Below are positions 9,481 through 21,804 of a DNA stretch of 64,000 nt, piece after piece (positions within the stretch are counted from its first letter, which is position 1; every line of letters starts with the position of its first letter). Under the pieces are notes generated by a model. It made no database searches. It saw nothing but the letters and a program-made list of their open reading frames with translations, and was not told the DNA's origin. This stretch comes from Haemonchus contortus. Taxonomy: Eukaryota; Nematoda; Chromadorea; Rhabditida; Trichostrongylidae. A program made the translations under genes and the position numbers. The DNA lies in NCBI GenBank assembly GCA_000469685.2, contig LS997562.1, forward strand, positions 30,169,928 through 30,233,927, written 5' to 3'.

Positions 9481-9516
9481 TTCATTTTTAACGGTGGTGT
9501 AAAGGTAGGTGACGCC

Positions 9517-10127
9517 AAATGACCCGAACGCGAAGAAACAAGACGATTAGCTCCGAGTATAGCTCGGTCAAATGGCTATACGGTACCACATTGTAATACT
9601 GGAAGATTCCACGTTGACGGGATAAACAGTGCGCGCAAAGACAAGCTTCCTCTATGTTCACCGTTCATTTCTTACAAGGTAACTGCTGCAATACTACGGT
9701 GTATTGGTTGCCAACTTGTGAGGAACAGACTCTATAATAGGCAGTGATTGACAGAGGGATGGGTTACATTTCAAAACGGGTAAAGTGGAGATTGCGCTTT
9801 TGCAGGCGTAATTTGTCAGATTCAAGGTGAGGAATGTAATTCAAGCTACTTAGGGGAAACTGGAAGAGTTTTATCAGTACGAATCAGAGAACATCTTGCT
9901 GTAATGTGTTAAATCCGTTAGGGAAACACAGAGTGGAACAGCATGGTGGCAATGATTTCAAAATCAGGTGTACGATATTGGCTTACGAGACGGAAACATC
10001 GTCGAGGAAAGCAATGGAAGCGTTCTGGATTTTAGCTAGAAACTTAGATATGAATAGCCGAAATGTGTGCGTCACAATCACAAATGATCTCTTGCCATTT
10101 ATGCAACTTTGCGAGTTAGTTCCATAA
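9517..10127 (+). pseudogene. PLE2 GIY-YIG end remnant, right copy
   Basis: This is the mirrored plus-strand copy of the left PLE2 remnant, starting only at the post-RT region (EREETRRLAS equivalent near 9520). YLGETGRVLSVRIREHL near 9843-9895 is the second half of the GIY-YIG motif. The open C-terminal frame at 9906-10127 differs from the left copy at two residues (AYETETSS against AHETEISS). It ends with the same LLPFMQLCELVP and stop. It is broken upstream by frameshifts and non-functional. Confidence 0.85.
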
Positions 10128-10365
10128 CCAGCGAACGTGCTGATCCGCAATAATAATATTATTGCATAAGGACAGCGAAGGACAGCATTCGCTATTAATG
10201 TACTAGCCGTGTAGCGCAGTGCTACACTCCGCGGCGGAAGTCAGGTGAGCTTATTTTTTTCATTCCGCGCATTTTTCGTGCATACCTTATAGAAAGTCAG
10301 AAATGCTAGAGCGGAGGAGGGCTTAGTGGGGTAGTCTGCAGTCGACAAGCTTTGGACCCTTTTCA

Positions 10366-10402
10366 GGCCTTTGAAAACGACGAGTTCGTCGAAACGTTGG
10401 CC
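10366..10402 (+). ncRNA. Degenerate hammerhead-like motif (PLE2 right arm)
   Basis: GGCC...GGCC forms stem I. TTGAAAA stands where the CUGANGA core should be. GACG-AGTT-CGTC forms stem II, followed by GAAAC and GTT. Two core positions differ from consensus (C3 to U, G8 to A), so self-cleavage is unlikely. An AATAAAG polyadenylation-like signal follows directly, as in PLE1. Confidence 0.55.
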
Positions 10403-10767
10403 AGAATAAAGATTCCCACCAAACGACCTTGAGGCACAGGCAAAATTAACAACTTCAAGTACAACGGAAATACCGAGATTTCAAAATGAGAGAACTTGGA
10501 GTTTAATGTGAACACTCTCTTCAGTTAATAAACATGCAGGCAGCACGATAAGATAAATTTACCCATAATTGAAATCGCCTCATAGGGAGGACGAAAATAC
10601 CTCACTCGCACAAAATTTCACACACTCCGCTACTTCAGGTGACGAACATCGTATAGGTAGAGTACCAAAGGTCACTACTCCCTCAGAGACGCATCTGGAA
10701 TAAGGAAATGGAGAAATTGCGTTGTTCCAAAATGAACGAGGATTTCCTGACTACCATCAAAGCACGA

Positions 10768-10850
10768 GTCATTCTGGCCGAGTGGTCTAAGGCGCTGCGT
10801 TCAGGTCGCAGTCCTCTTCGGAGGGCGCAGGTTCGAATCCTGCGGATGAC
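10768..10850 (+). tRNA. tRNA-Leu (CAG), inverted copy right of PLE2
   Basis: This 83-nt sequence is identical to the array tRNA but on the plus strand. It lies 36 bp from the PLE2 junction, exactly mirroring the left side. The T5 terminator at 10856-10860 is kept, so it should be transcribable. Confidence 0.95.
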
Positions 10851-10948
10851 AGTAATTTTTGCTCAGCAACTAATAAACACCGAAAACTGTGTTCATGAAG
10901 TGAGACCTTTCAATGAACGAGGGTTTCCTAATCACCGTCAGAGCATGA

Positions 10949-11031
10949 GTCATTCTGGCCGAGGGGTCTATGGCGCTGCGTTCAGGTCGCAGTCCTCTTC
11001 GGAGGGTGCAGGTTCGAATCCTGCGGATGAC
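10949..11031 (+). pseudogene. Degenerate tRNA-Leu (CAG), second inverted copy
   Basis: It lies 181 bp from the previous tRNA. Changes include GAGTGG to GAGGGG in the A-box/D-arm, TCTAAGG to TCTATGG, and a G-to-T change in the variable/T-arm border (GGAGGGTGC). The terminator T run is broken (AGTAATTATT). The anticodon loop and B box remain. After 11046 the sequence leaves the repeat. Probably a decaying tRNA gene at the array edge. Confidence 0.75.
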
Positions 11032-11409
11032 AGTAATTATTGTTGAGCGCTGATAAGGAAGCCAGCCGACTTTGCAAGCTAACTATGATGCTCAAGAAGT
11101 TTTTCGACAGGAAATCAAGAGAAAGTGCAACGGGATAGGTGAGTAAATTGAATGTTCATTTCATTCAGGCTCAGGTGAAACTTTATTTTTCGCTCAAACC
11201 TTCTATAAGCGCCGGTGGAGTCGCCTACCTCTCCTTCTCTGCACTCTAGACCTCGGTGTAATGGAAAAAAGAAGTGTCCCGTCTCTCCCCCCCCCCCCCC
11301 CCTTCCTCCCTCCCCTTACTACATTTTCTAAGATTTTGTGAATGTAGAAAGAAAGCCCGGCGTAAGCTGGGCAACTCGACTGGTTAGTTAAAAAGCAACA
11401 GATCGGGCG

Positions 11410-11417
11410 TATATAAG
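11410..11417 (+). promoter_or_regulatory. Possible TATA box upstream of the first POU gene
   Basis: TATATAAG lies about 160 bp before the candidate start codon at 11572. No other support was seen. Confidence 0.3.
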
Positions 11418-11866
11418 GGTGAGCGATAAGGTTAGAACAACACGACAGTGGTGTACTGACACATTCTTAGAGATTTATTGACATCTACGAGCACTTCATC
11501 CCGTAAACATCTATCGTATTTTCAAATCAGTCTTGCGATAGACTCTCGCTGTACCGGTCGATTTCGAAAGAATGGAACATTCGAAAAGGTGAAGTAGGTT
11601 TAGCTCCAGCTTTTCACACTTTAAACTTGCTTGAATGAGATTCTTTCTTTCATTCTTCCTCTGAGAAGAGTTCGGTTGTACATACGTTAGCTCTCATAAA
11701 TGGTTGTTTGTTTTCGGAAGAAAACAAGTATTTTCTCATGTGAACAGTAATTTTTGCTTCCAATATCATTAGTTCTTTTGCTCCTGGAAAACCTAGAGCT
11801 TTTGTAATAAATAATCTCATGGAAATGGGTAAAGAAACATAAAATGTTCGGTTTTTGGGAATTCAG

Positions 11867-14820
11867 ATGTCGCCGGGTGGCCGAAAAAGATACATTGATG
11901 AGCTGTGAAGATGCTCGATGCTCAACGAAGTTCATTGATGACTTGCAGCAGTTCGTCACTATGTTCAAAAAACGACGTATTGAGCTCGGGTCTGTTCGAA
12001 CTGTGGGTTCCCATTGCTTTTTCCTGAATCCACTGATTTTGTACGGAGGCATTGTAACGCACACTTAATTAGTTGATGCCACTGCTCTCGGGTTGAGCAG
12101 GCCGTGAGGCTAATTTATCTTTTTTGAAGGGAAACGTTAAAGTCTATGAAAGGGCCCTTTCGACTTCGAATTGATCCTTATCTGACATGCGCCCCCCCCC
12201 CCTCTACTTGGCTTCTTTTCAGAATCGCAGTGGCGTTTAAAGTGTATATGTGGCCATGAAATGACCTGCGGAGACCTGAAAACCATTATCTCACCCCTGA
12301 AGACAGGGGGGGGGAGGTATCTGTATCGCTCAATCCCTGCCCTTCAGGCTAACGCAACGTGATGTTGGGAGAGCCATTCCTACTACATCGAAGTTTTCGC
12401 AAACGACTATTTCTCGCTTCGAGAGTCGGGCACTTTCACTTAAGGTACCTCTATTTATCGTTACAGCCTTCTGCTGCGTGCAAACCGAATCTTCTTATCA
12501 CAGAATATGTGTAAAATGAAAGTGTTTCTCAGCCAGTGGCTGAGTACCGTCGACGACACTGTCAAAGAAGTATCGGCGCCCCAATCAGCGCTCCATTCAC
12601 GCAAACCTCGTAGATCAAGAACATGTTTCCAGGTGAACCCTAGGTCCATTTTCGATAATTCTTTCGAAGTAAGTTCTTCTTGCATTTGGCACTTCAATGA
12701 ACTACGAACACGAAGTAGAGAGGAGCCATAAAAAGCAGATACATAGAAGCGCGTGGGTACAGATTATGTATGTTGCCTACTTTACTTTTGTAGCCTTTGG
12801 TACACTTTTGGTAGCCAATCCGAGGTACAGGCTTTGTCTTTGCTTTTGCCCTCCAAACAAGTTCGACCGCCTTAGGTGCGCTAGGTAACCTGGTTACCGA
12901 CATCAGCTGACCAATTTTCCATTGAGAGCTTATTGTAAGAGATCTGCTAGGTAAGGTCCGCGCTCATTTCAAATTAAAGGGCTTCCAGTCGTGGCTGTTG
13001 AGACGACGATCATGTAATGAGGTATAGGTACGGATAGTGTTTAAAGGCACTGTTCACAAAAAAATGGTTTCGGAGATCTGCACATGTTTGAATTCGACGC
13101 CCCCTCTGATACCATTTGTGCAGGAATGAAGTCGGAAAACGGTCTGGATAGGGCACAATAAGGGCAGGAACATTGGGGGATGGGAGGCCTCCGCCCCTCG
13201 CTAGGCTGACTACGAAATCTAATTGCCGTTCATCACTTTCGCATTGGGCGAAGTTGTCTGCTTGGGTGTGTTGTCTGCTATTGCAGACATTGCGTCGCCT
13301 AACTGCACTCGCCCGAACACTCCCTTAACCGCCGTTCTTCCAATGTGAAACTCGTCCAACCCCCCTTTCCAGCTCTTTTTTGACCCTTTCAATTTCTTTT
13401 TGTTCATCGTTTTTTGCGCTTTTTTCGTTGTTATCGCTTTATTCTAGAGTAGTTCCATGAATTCCCGTCAAAAAAGGGTACCCTAAAATTATCGTAAACA
13501 ACGAGCCTTTAAGATTTGTAAGCATTTTGCCGGAGAACATGAAGGAGAGGGCTGCAAGGGAATCTTAACTACAACAATATTAGAAACCTCTCCCTGAGGC
13601 TCTCCAGTTCTATCACCACGAAATCTCAGACAACATGACCAGTTCCACGCCTCTTGACTAATCCGCTACTTTAAGAAAACTGCACAAGCAAAGATGGAGC
13701 AGCACTTTGCCAAAGAACGTTGGCCAAATCCAGTAACTCTAGCGCACCTAGCAGGCGAGCTGAAACTCGAGTTTGAGGTGACCGTTTCAAGCTGATCTTG
13801 TTTATTGTTTGCATAAAACTTGAAAAGCACGGGTGCTCAGATGACGAAGCTGTACTTTTTCGTTTCATACATAGGTATCCTAGTTTAGGATGAAAACCGT
13901 TTTGCTCCCTATGATTGAGTATCCATCCGAACCCCATTGCTTTTCCCCATAACGGCTTCTGGATTTGTATTGACTTGATGTTCCTTTAACTGCTATTATT
14001 TCGCCTTGGTAAGCGATCCGAAAGTTGCACAAGGTCAGAGAGTCATGGAAAAAACTTGGGCTTTCGACGGGACTCGGAACTGCAACGTGGTGAGCCCATA
14101 TAAGCATTGTTGTACGTGTGATGCTGATAAGCTATGGCATATACATAAGCCATAAAGAAGACAAGGGCAAGCGGGGTGTCGGTAGTGTAAGGGATAAGAA
14201 ACACGATGCCCGGATAGTACAAACACGGATTCGAGTCACAACTCTCCCTTACTCTGATCCTCGTCCGAGGCCGAAATTTTGGTCGTAACTCGACAACCTT
14301 GTAAGGCTTCTGGAGTGTTCTATTTTCCAGCATTCCCCCTCCCCCCGATCCCACTCCTTACAAATTGATGTATCCTGAAAGACAAGGTTCGGTTGATCTT
14401 ACAATAAGCAAGGTTTAGTCCTATCAAGGCAGCAGCGTATGCGAAATGTACCACTTACGATCAGTGCGTTTCCCCTTCGACTTGCTTTTCGCAATACACC
14501 TTGACTCGCCACAATCTGTGATAGCGGTTTCTCAAAAAATATTCTGAACCTCGTTTCAGATATTCGTTTTCAGAGCACATCACACCTTCTCCTTGTAAAT
14601 AGTTGTTTTTCAGGTGGTGCGTGTGTGGTTCTGCAACCGACGGCAGAAGTTCAAACGTGAACGTGAAATGGCAACGGCTCCTCTACCTCAAGTTGCCTTT
14701 GTCACTTCGAATCCAGCGCTCGATCAGCTACAGAATGGATTTTCGAGGACACTCTCCTACTCTGACCCTTACCCATTGGAAGAACTTTGCGCCACTTCGG
14801 AATTCGTTCCTTTCCAATAA
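11867..14820 (+). CDS. Divergent POU-homeodomain transcription factor (tandem paralogue of ceh-6)
   Basis: Exons: 11867-11989, 12348-12444, 12504-12632, 13676-13777, 14614-14820 (stop TAA). A possible first exon 11572-11588 (MEHSK plus two bases) ends GT-consistent and in phase, giving 224 aa in total; it is weakly supported. The POU-specific domain reads FIDDLQQF..KKRRIELG, LTQRDVG, SQTTISRFES, NMCKMK..LSQWL. The homeodomain begins RKPRRSRT, has EQHF and ends [12 protein letters not shown], with the recognition-helix W, F, C and N intact. Phases join cleanly throughout. It should bind octamer-like DNA in the nucleus. POU-specific and linker residues are far less conserved than in CEH-6 (two residues missing in the second exon), so it evolves fast. 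It could instead be a ceh-18 orthologue. The last exon's stop overlaps AATAAA. Confidence 0.85.
12222..12290 (-). mobile_element. SINE 3' fragment in POU intron
   Basis: The string around ttcagaatcgcagtggcgtt..tatgtggcc matches the tail of the tRNA-derived SINE at 45484-45745. Partial copy only. Confidence 0.5.
13041..13512. mobile_element. MITE-like repeat, copy A (in POU intron)
   Basis: Left end ttaaaggcactgttcac and right end attatcgtaaac..gcctttaa are inverted to each other. No coding capacity was seen. It belongs to the family whose clearest ends are at 15031-15544. It lies in the intron before the fourth POU exon. Confidence 0.65.
14190..14265 (+). mobile_element. Possible tRNA-derived SINE head
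   Basis: GGTAGTGTAAGGG-like A-box sequence is followed ~45 bp later by cggattcgagtcac, a degraded B box. Weak; no clear tail. It lies in the last POU intron. Confidence 0.3.
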
Positions 14821-15030
14821 AACCTTGAAAACAGCGTTGAACTGTTTTTCAGCTCAACTTTTTATTAAATGAAAGGCTTTGTTCAAAAGTTTTTCCTATC
14901 TTCTTAGAGCTCTCCATTGTGGTACTACTGAAAAGCCAGTATTTGTCTCGACACAAAGAAAAGATGAAGGATAAAGTTTTCCGGTAATCGTGAACCTCGT
15001 ATTTGACAACTCAGAATCATAGTAGAATCA

Positions 15031-15544
15031 TTAAAGGCACAGCTCACATTAAGAATGGCTTCTGAGATTCCCCTACAGGATGAATTCGAGGACCCCGCGT
15101 ATACTATATCTGGCACTATTAGGTCGGAAAACGGCATAGTTAGGGAGTTATATAGGCTCAAAGATTGGCTCGTGTGTAATCCTCGGACGAGTTTCACGGG
15201 CATTGTCGAGACTGTATCGATCACAAGGGAACTCATGTAGGAAGCTTAAACAACTTGTCATGACCATAGCGAGCGAAAAACAATTCTGTACAGTTCTGGC
15301 TTGATCAAGTCAGCTCTGTGCGCAATTGCAACACCTGAAATCTCGTCCGAATACCCCTTCCATTTTATTTCCGTCATGGCAATCTCCTCCAACGTCTACT
15401 TTCTCTACTTTTGAGGAGCCATATTTTTTTCGAGATCGGGGAATTCTCTCGCTTTCTTCACTACCAATGAACTGTTTCCATTCTATACTTCCACTTTTCG
15501 AATAAAAACGGGTACCTCAAAATTATCGTGAACTGTGCCTTTAA
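15031..15544. mobile_element. MITE-like repeat, copy B
   Basis: This is the best-preserved copy. The left end ttaaaggcacagctcac and right end attatcgtgaactgtgcctttaa are imperfect inverted repeats. Internal markers shared with other copies are a 'tcggaaaacgg' block, a 'gagtttcac..attgtcgag' block and a 'cttgtcatgaccatag' block. Small open frames inside are not conserved between copies. Non-autonomous DNA transposon family, inferred. Confidence 0.7.
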
Positions 15545-15744
15545 ACGCAACTTCCCCCAGCAGGAAAAGCAAGTCTAGATGGGCCCGCGATCGAGAGCGA
15601 GTGGAACGGATCACGAACTAGGACATCAGGGCGCTGATGCCGACAGCTTTTGGCTAGCCAAAGATAGAGCAGCGTTTACCAAGGTATGGGCATGTACTGA
15701 GGCCAACCGAGATGAAACGCACTGGAGTCGGAGGTGAAGAGAAG

Positions 15745-16005
15745 AGATCACGTAGAATCCCATCTTTTGGAGTGCGCTCTGCATTCGACTTCTATTCAGA
15801 ATGGCATAGTGGCATTTTGTTTGGGAATACGGCCTACACGATGACTTGCGGTGACCAGTTGCTGTACAAGTTAGTGCTACTATCCTTCCACGCGAGTCTG
15901 CTACCGATGGATGATGGATATAAGGCTTGATTTGTCCGGTTCCGGATACGATCCTCGGATCAACGTGTGGTGGTGTACCACTTGCCATTACATCAACTCT
16001 AGGCC
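15745..16005 (-). mobile_element. tRNA-derived SINE copy
   Basis: On the minus strand it reads a degraded tRNA-like head (gttgatgtaatggcaagtgg, B-box remnant ggatcgtatcc). It is followed by the shared body (ggatagtagcactaacttg, caactggtcaccgcaagtcat) and tail (attctgaatagaagtcgaatgc). It aligns along its length with the copies at 45484 and 55808. Confidence 0.65.
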
Positions 16006-16075
16006 GTTTCCTATTTGAAGAGCCAACAGGAGAATCACCAGTCCTTGTTGGTTTGAATGTTCGAGTGTGAGTCAA

Positions 16076-19000
16076 ACATATCTAATTTTTACTTTTTTCC
16101 ATAGAAGCTTCATCCAAGCCCAACCATGGTGGCTAAATGTGAATATTTGGGCAAAGAGATGCGATCAACTTCTGTTGGAACGAGAGGGCGTGGGAGTAGG
16201 TTGGAAAGTGGTGCCGTCTCACCGAATCGAATTGCTAAATGAGCTCATTCCGACTCAAACAGTGTCGAATTCAGAAGACAATCCAACCGGAAAAAGAACA
16301 CGAGCTCTTCACATCCCTTGTGAGTCGGTTGGTATCGCGATGACTCGGGAGCGGAGAAAAGCTGACAAGAACATCAACTCATTTCCGCAGCCCATTACAT
16401 ATTATTCACCTTCACCAGCTACCAAGCAGTCCACACAACTCCCGAAGAAGTTCCTGATGCCTCTATCGGCTGAGCATCATCGCCATCAGGTCGACGTTCG
16501 CATGTTCCGTTGCTAACCATCGATCGAAGTTGCCGATCGATGCTTGATGGTTAGGTCGGAATACGTTCATCTAGATGATGATGGAAGAAGTCTAGACGAA
16601 TTCAAAAATGATTGGCTAGCTCTTCCGAGCCATCGACAGCTTCGTTGCATGTTACATTCCTCGAGCATCGGGTTGAAGAATGGGGGAATGAGGACATGAG
16701 GGCATAAGATTGACGCAATTTGTCAACGAACATAATCCACTACTGATCTTATTGTGAGCAGCAGATTGGATGAACACGATCCCCTCTTTTTCTGTCGGAA
16801 ATTGCTTGCTGCCGCACTCAGATTACGTCCGAGCCGCGTGAGCTGACCTCCTCAGGCTTCACATACTGAATGCTTTTACCGCCGCTATTACCACCACATC
16901 TCTCTAGCCTACTTCGGCTGCTGTCCTTTCTCTGCAAGTCCGGGTTTCCTCTGCGCTTTTCGAACGGCACATTCGATTGACAGTAATCTGTTTTCTTCTG
17001 AAATTCTTGTTTGAAAGTCCATTACTGGGTGCCTTCGATTTTCCTTTACTGCAAAATTTACAAAAATCTATTTAAATAGCGCTGTACTCAAACTGGAACT
17101 TCGGCGATCGATCTCTTTCATTGCTCTCATGCATCTATCCTTCCCTTTTTGGAACAGAGCTAGTCAATTTTTAAAAAAGTTTTTATTTTTTGAAGTTCAT
17201 GTTCCCCAATTGTGTAATGTTTTTAGGTGTTCATTAGGAGCTTCCCTCCATGTCTATTTGTTGATCTTCTACCGTAATCCTCTCCCCATCTGTCAGCGAG
17301 AGCACTACATAATAATTATATTAGCCAGACTGCCTTCGGACCATCACCATTGCCAGCCAGCCAGCCATTCTAAATGCTCTCGGATTTGGCGGATCGTGTC
17401 AACTGCCTATTAAATTGACAGATTGCCAAAGCCGAGCACTTATTTATGACAACAATAAACACGGAGAGGAGTCACATGGATTCTTGCTTGTGCTCTCACT
17501 GTTTCATCTTCTGAGGTAATGCAAACGAAAATTCACTTTGGTCAAGGATTCTGATCCTTTTTGCCCAGACATTCAAGTCCATGCCATAAAAGGCAACTTG
17601 TTCCAACTCCATTTCATGCAGAGTAAATTGTAAAGTTAAGTTCTAAGTTACAGCGACGAAGAGCAACAAAATCTTAGTACCTCCTGTGACTGAGTTTCGA
17701 TAAAGCTCATTTGTCGAGAAATATTTTGCCGACTATCCCGACCAGCAGTTTCGTTCATAGTAGGCTATGGTCAAGTTGATGACGTACTCACTCATTACAT
17801 GGTTCTGGCAGCAAAATGAATGAAGAACGGATTCCGAAAGGAATTGGCTTCATATTTTCAGAGATAAAGGAATAGTTTTTCAATTTTGTCTTATTAACAA
17901 GGTCGTCATTCATCTTGGGTAATGAGGGCTTCATTCGTTCGCAACTGCACCTCAACTGGAGTGTTGGCGCTTTAATCGAGTTGCTTTCCATGGGGTCCAT
18001 TTTTACTCATTATATCAAGGCTATCCATTTTCCTAAGTCAAGTATGCAGCTGACAAGAGATGTGTGGGAGCCGAAAATGCAGACCCTGTTTATGGCTGCT
18101 CCAGACAAGGCCTTTTGCAGACCCAATCCAATCGGATAGCCCAAGTCGTCTAGAACACGATTCGATACCAATCAATGCTCGAAATCTTCTATACTGTGTC
18201 AAAAAGTCGATGGATCAATGGGTATCGTAATGTTCCTTTGGGAATAAGTCGGCGTCATTTCATCGAACTATAAACCGACATAAATTGAAAATCTAAATTT
18301 CCAAACTTCTTAGGCACTTTTGTTCGATAAACAATCTCTACTTAATTGTAATCCAATTACCTTAGCAAATTGGTGCGCCACGTTAACTATCAGTTACGGA
18401 AGCGGTCATCACCCCCCGATGAATTTCATGCATAATCTCCTATCAAAATTTGTCATTACCCCGCTTATTTGCATTTCTGTATTTGCACGTAAAAGGATTC
18501 AGCGTAGGCAATGCCCGGAGGCCTTAGGTCTGAGTCATCCAGGGATGGGAGATGGGGGGAGAGACAGCAAACCGTGTATGGTATGTGTCTTTTTGTAACG
18601 ACGACGACGACGACGACGAGAGAACCGACCGCATATGCAAATGTTCTACGTGGGAGATTCTGTTTTCCGATTGTGGGCTATTGATCCATAATAAACTTCA
18701 GACACTGTATTTGCCAACGGTAACCACCATACTGACACCCGATAATCCCCCCGTCATGTTTTCCTTGAACCCCCGATTACGGTATCGTCCCATGGAATGT
18801 AACAAAGTGACGTTTTTCGAGAAGGATCCTACTCCGAAAACCTCTTTCATTCACCCAGGATCTTCTAAGAGTTGGGCATTGAGCTGAACGTAACCGAATG
18901 GGAAGGATCACCACCTGTTTTTCTCTAAAACAAGTAATTTAGGCAGAGTTATCAACAAAAGAGTTAACCGCACCAGAGAATCCCCCGAGAGTACGCCTCT

Positions 19001-19834
19001 CTCACGAGATTATGGAAATGAAAGGGCAAGAAAGGAGAGCGCTATGGCGGTGATTCCCGCCGAGCAGAATCGAACTGCACACAAGTACCTCCGGATTATC
19101 TCATGTGAGCTAGAGACCCCTGTGACGAAGAACTGCCGCCAGCCAGCATGAGCACTGTGAGAAACTTGAACTGGCCCTATTCACGGGGTTAACGGACCAT
19201 CGCTGTCCGCGACTGCGACTGGCCACTGAGATGATTCACAGCCTCACGCCAACCCCCTTAGATGTAGTCCGCTTAGTGAATAGCGTTATTGGCCATTAAC
19301 TCTCAGTCGTCTTCGAGTGTGGCGACAGCTTACGCGAGCGACAAGGCATCAACGAAAGCCTGGGAACAAACGAGCTTTCGGCAGAGCCATCATCGCCGGC
19401 CGCCATCCTACTCAACCTGCTGACACCTATTCGGTCAGACGATCATGCAACCTGTCCCGGACTCAAGCAAGCTGTCCATACGGAGTTGCGTAAGCATTGT
19501 CACACAGCGCAGTGTTTGCGCCGCGCTGATCACCTGGCTGTCGCAGTGTTCATTCTTGATGCAAATCGCATGCTCTGAGCTCATTCCACGAAAGCCTCAA
19601 GTATAATGAGAGCCGCATGGAGCACCTTGAGCACTGGAAGATCAAAGCATCGGAATGCAAGACTAGCCGGAACCTGTACGGGGTTGATGACAGGTCGTAT
19701 TGGGGTCGACTGGTGTCAGCGGCGTATGGTAGCCCAAGCGGTGTGGGGGGCGTAATGGGGCGGGGCGAGCAGGCGGCGACGAATCACGGGAGGGCGCGCC
19801 TTTCTGCTGAAACACATCCCGCCACTCGTCCATA
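16076..19834. other. Intergenic: no gene recognised
   Basis: Open frames here, including a 149-codon one at 16067-16516, show no recognisable domain, no consistent splice continuation and no signal peptide. An (ACG)n-type microsatellite lies at about 18599-18620. The stretch is the 5' flank of ceh-6 and probably holds its regulatory DNA, which cannot be read from one sequence. CAG-rich and GC-rich patches lie at 19100-19800. Confidence 0.5.

Positions 19835-21804
<1,970 letters not shown>

Larger units (their letters stand above)
6548..10731. mobile_element. PLE2: degenerate Penelope-like element in two inverted copies
   Basis: Two copies of one degenerate PLE lie head-to-head with 3' ends outward. 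The left (minus) copy runs 6548 to about 9480, interrupted by a mariner. The right (plus) copy runs about 9517-10731 and lacks the reverse-transcriptase part. The paired arms are about 6548-8945 and 9517-10731, with small indels and substitutions throughout, so they have diverged after duplication. Both outer ends (tttggaacaacgc at left, its complement at right) abut tRNA-Leu units at the same unit position, in mirrored orientation. Protein remnants match PLE1 further right: the RT YxDD motif, the LTRE motif and the GIY-YIG tail. Confidence 0.85.

Noticed and set aside
6548..10731. Palindrome as an assembly fold-back artefact
   Set aside because: The arms differ by a 1.2-kb mariner, a ~15-bp deletion and many substitutions, which a chimeric read would not produce. 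Long-read confirmation is still desirable.
10708..11046. 112-codon plus-strand frame starting MEKLRCSK
   Set aside because: It runs from the PLE2 end through two tRNA genes; no protein logic.
12633..12668. Longer form of the third POU exon ending SFE at 12668
   Set aside because: Ending at 12632 (CAG/gtgaac) gives the normal homeodomain spacing between RT and EQHF; the longer form would insert twelve residues.
16067..16516. 149-codon plus-strand frame
   Set aside because: No domain, no conserved composition, and it partly abuts a SINE; a chance frame is more likely.
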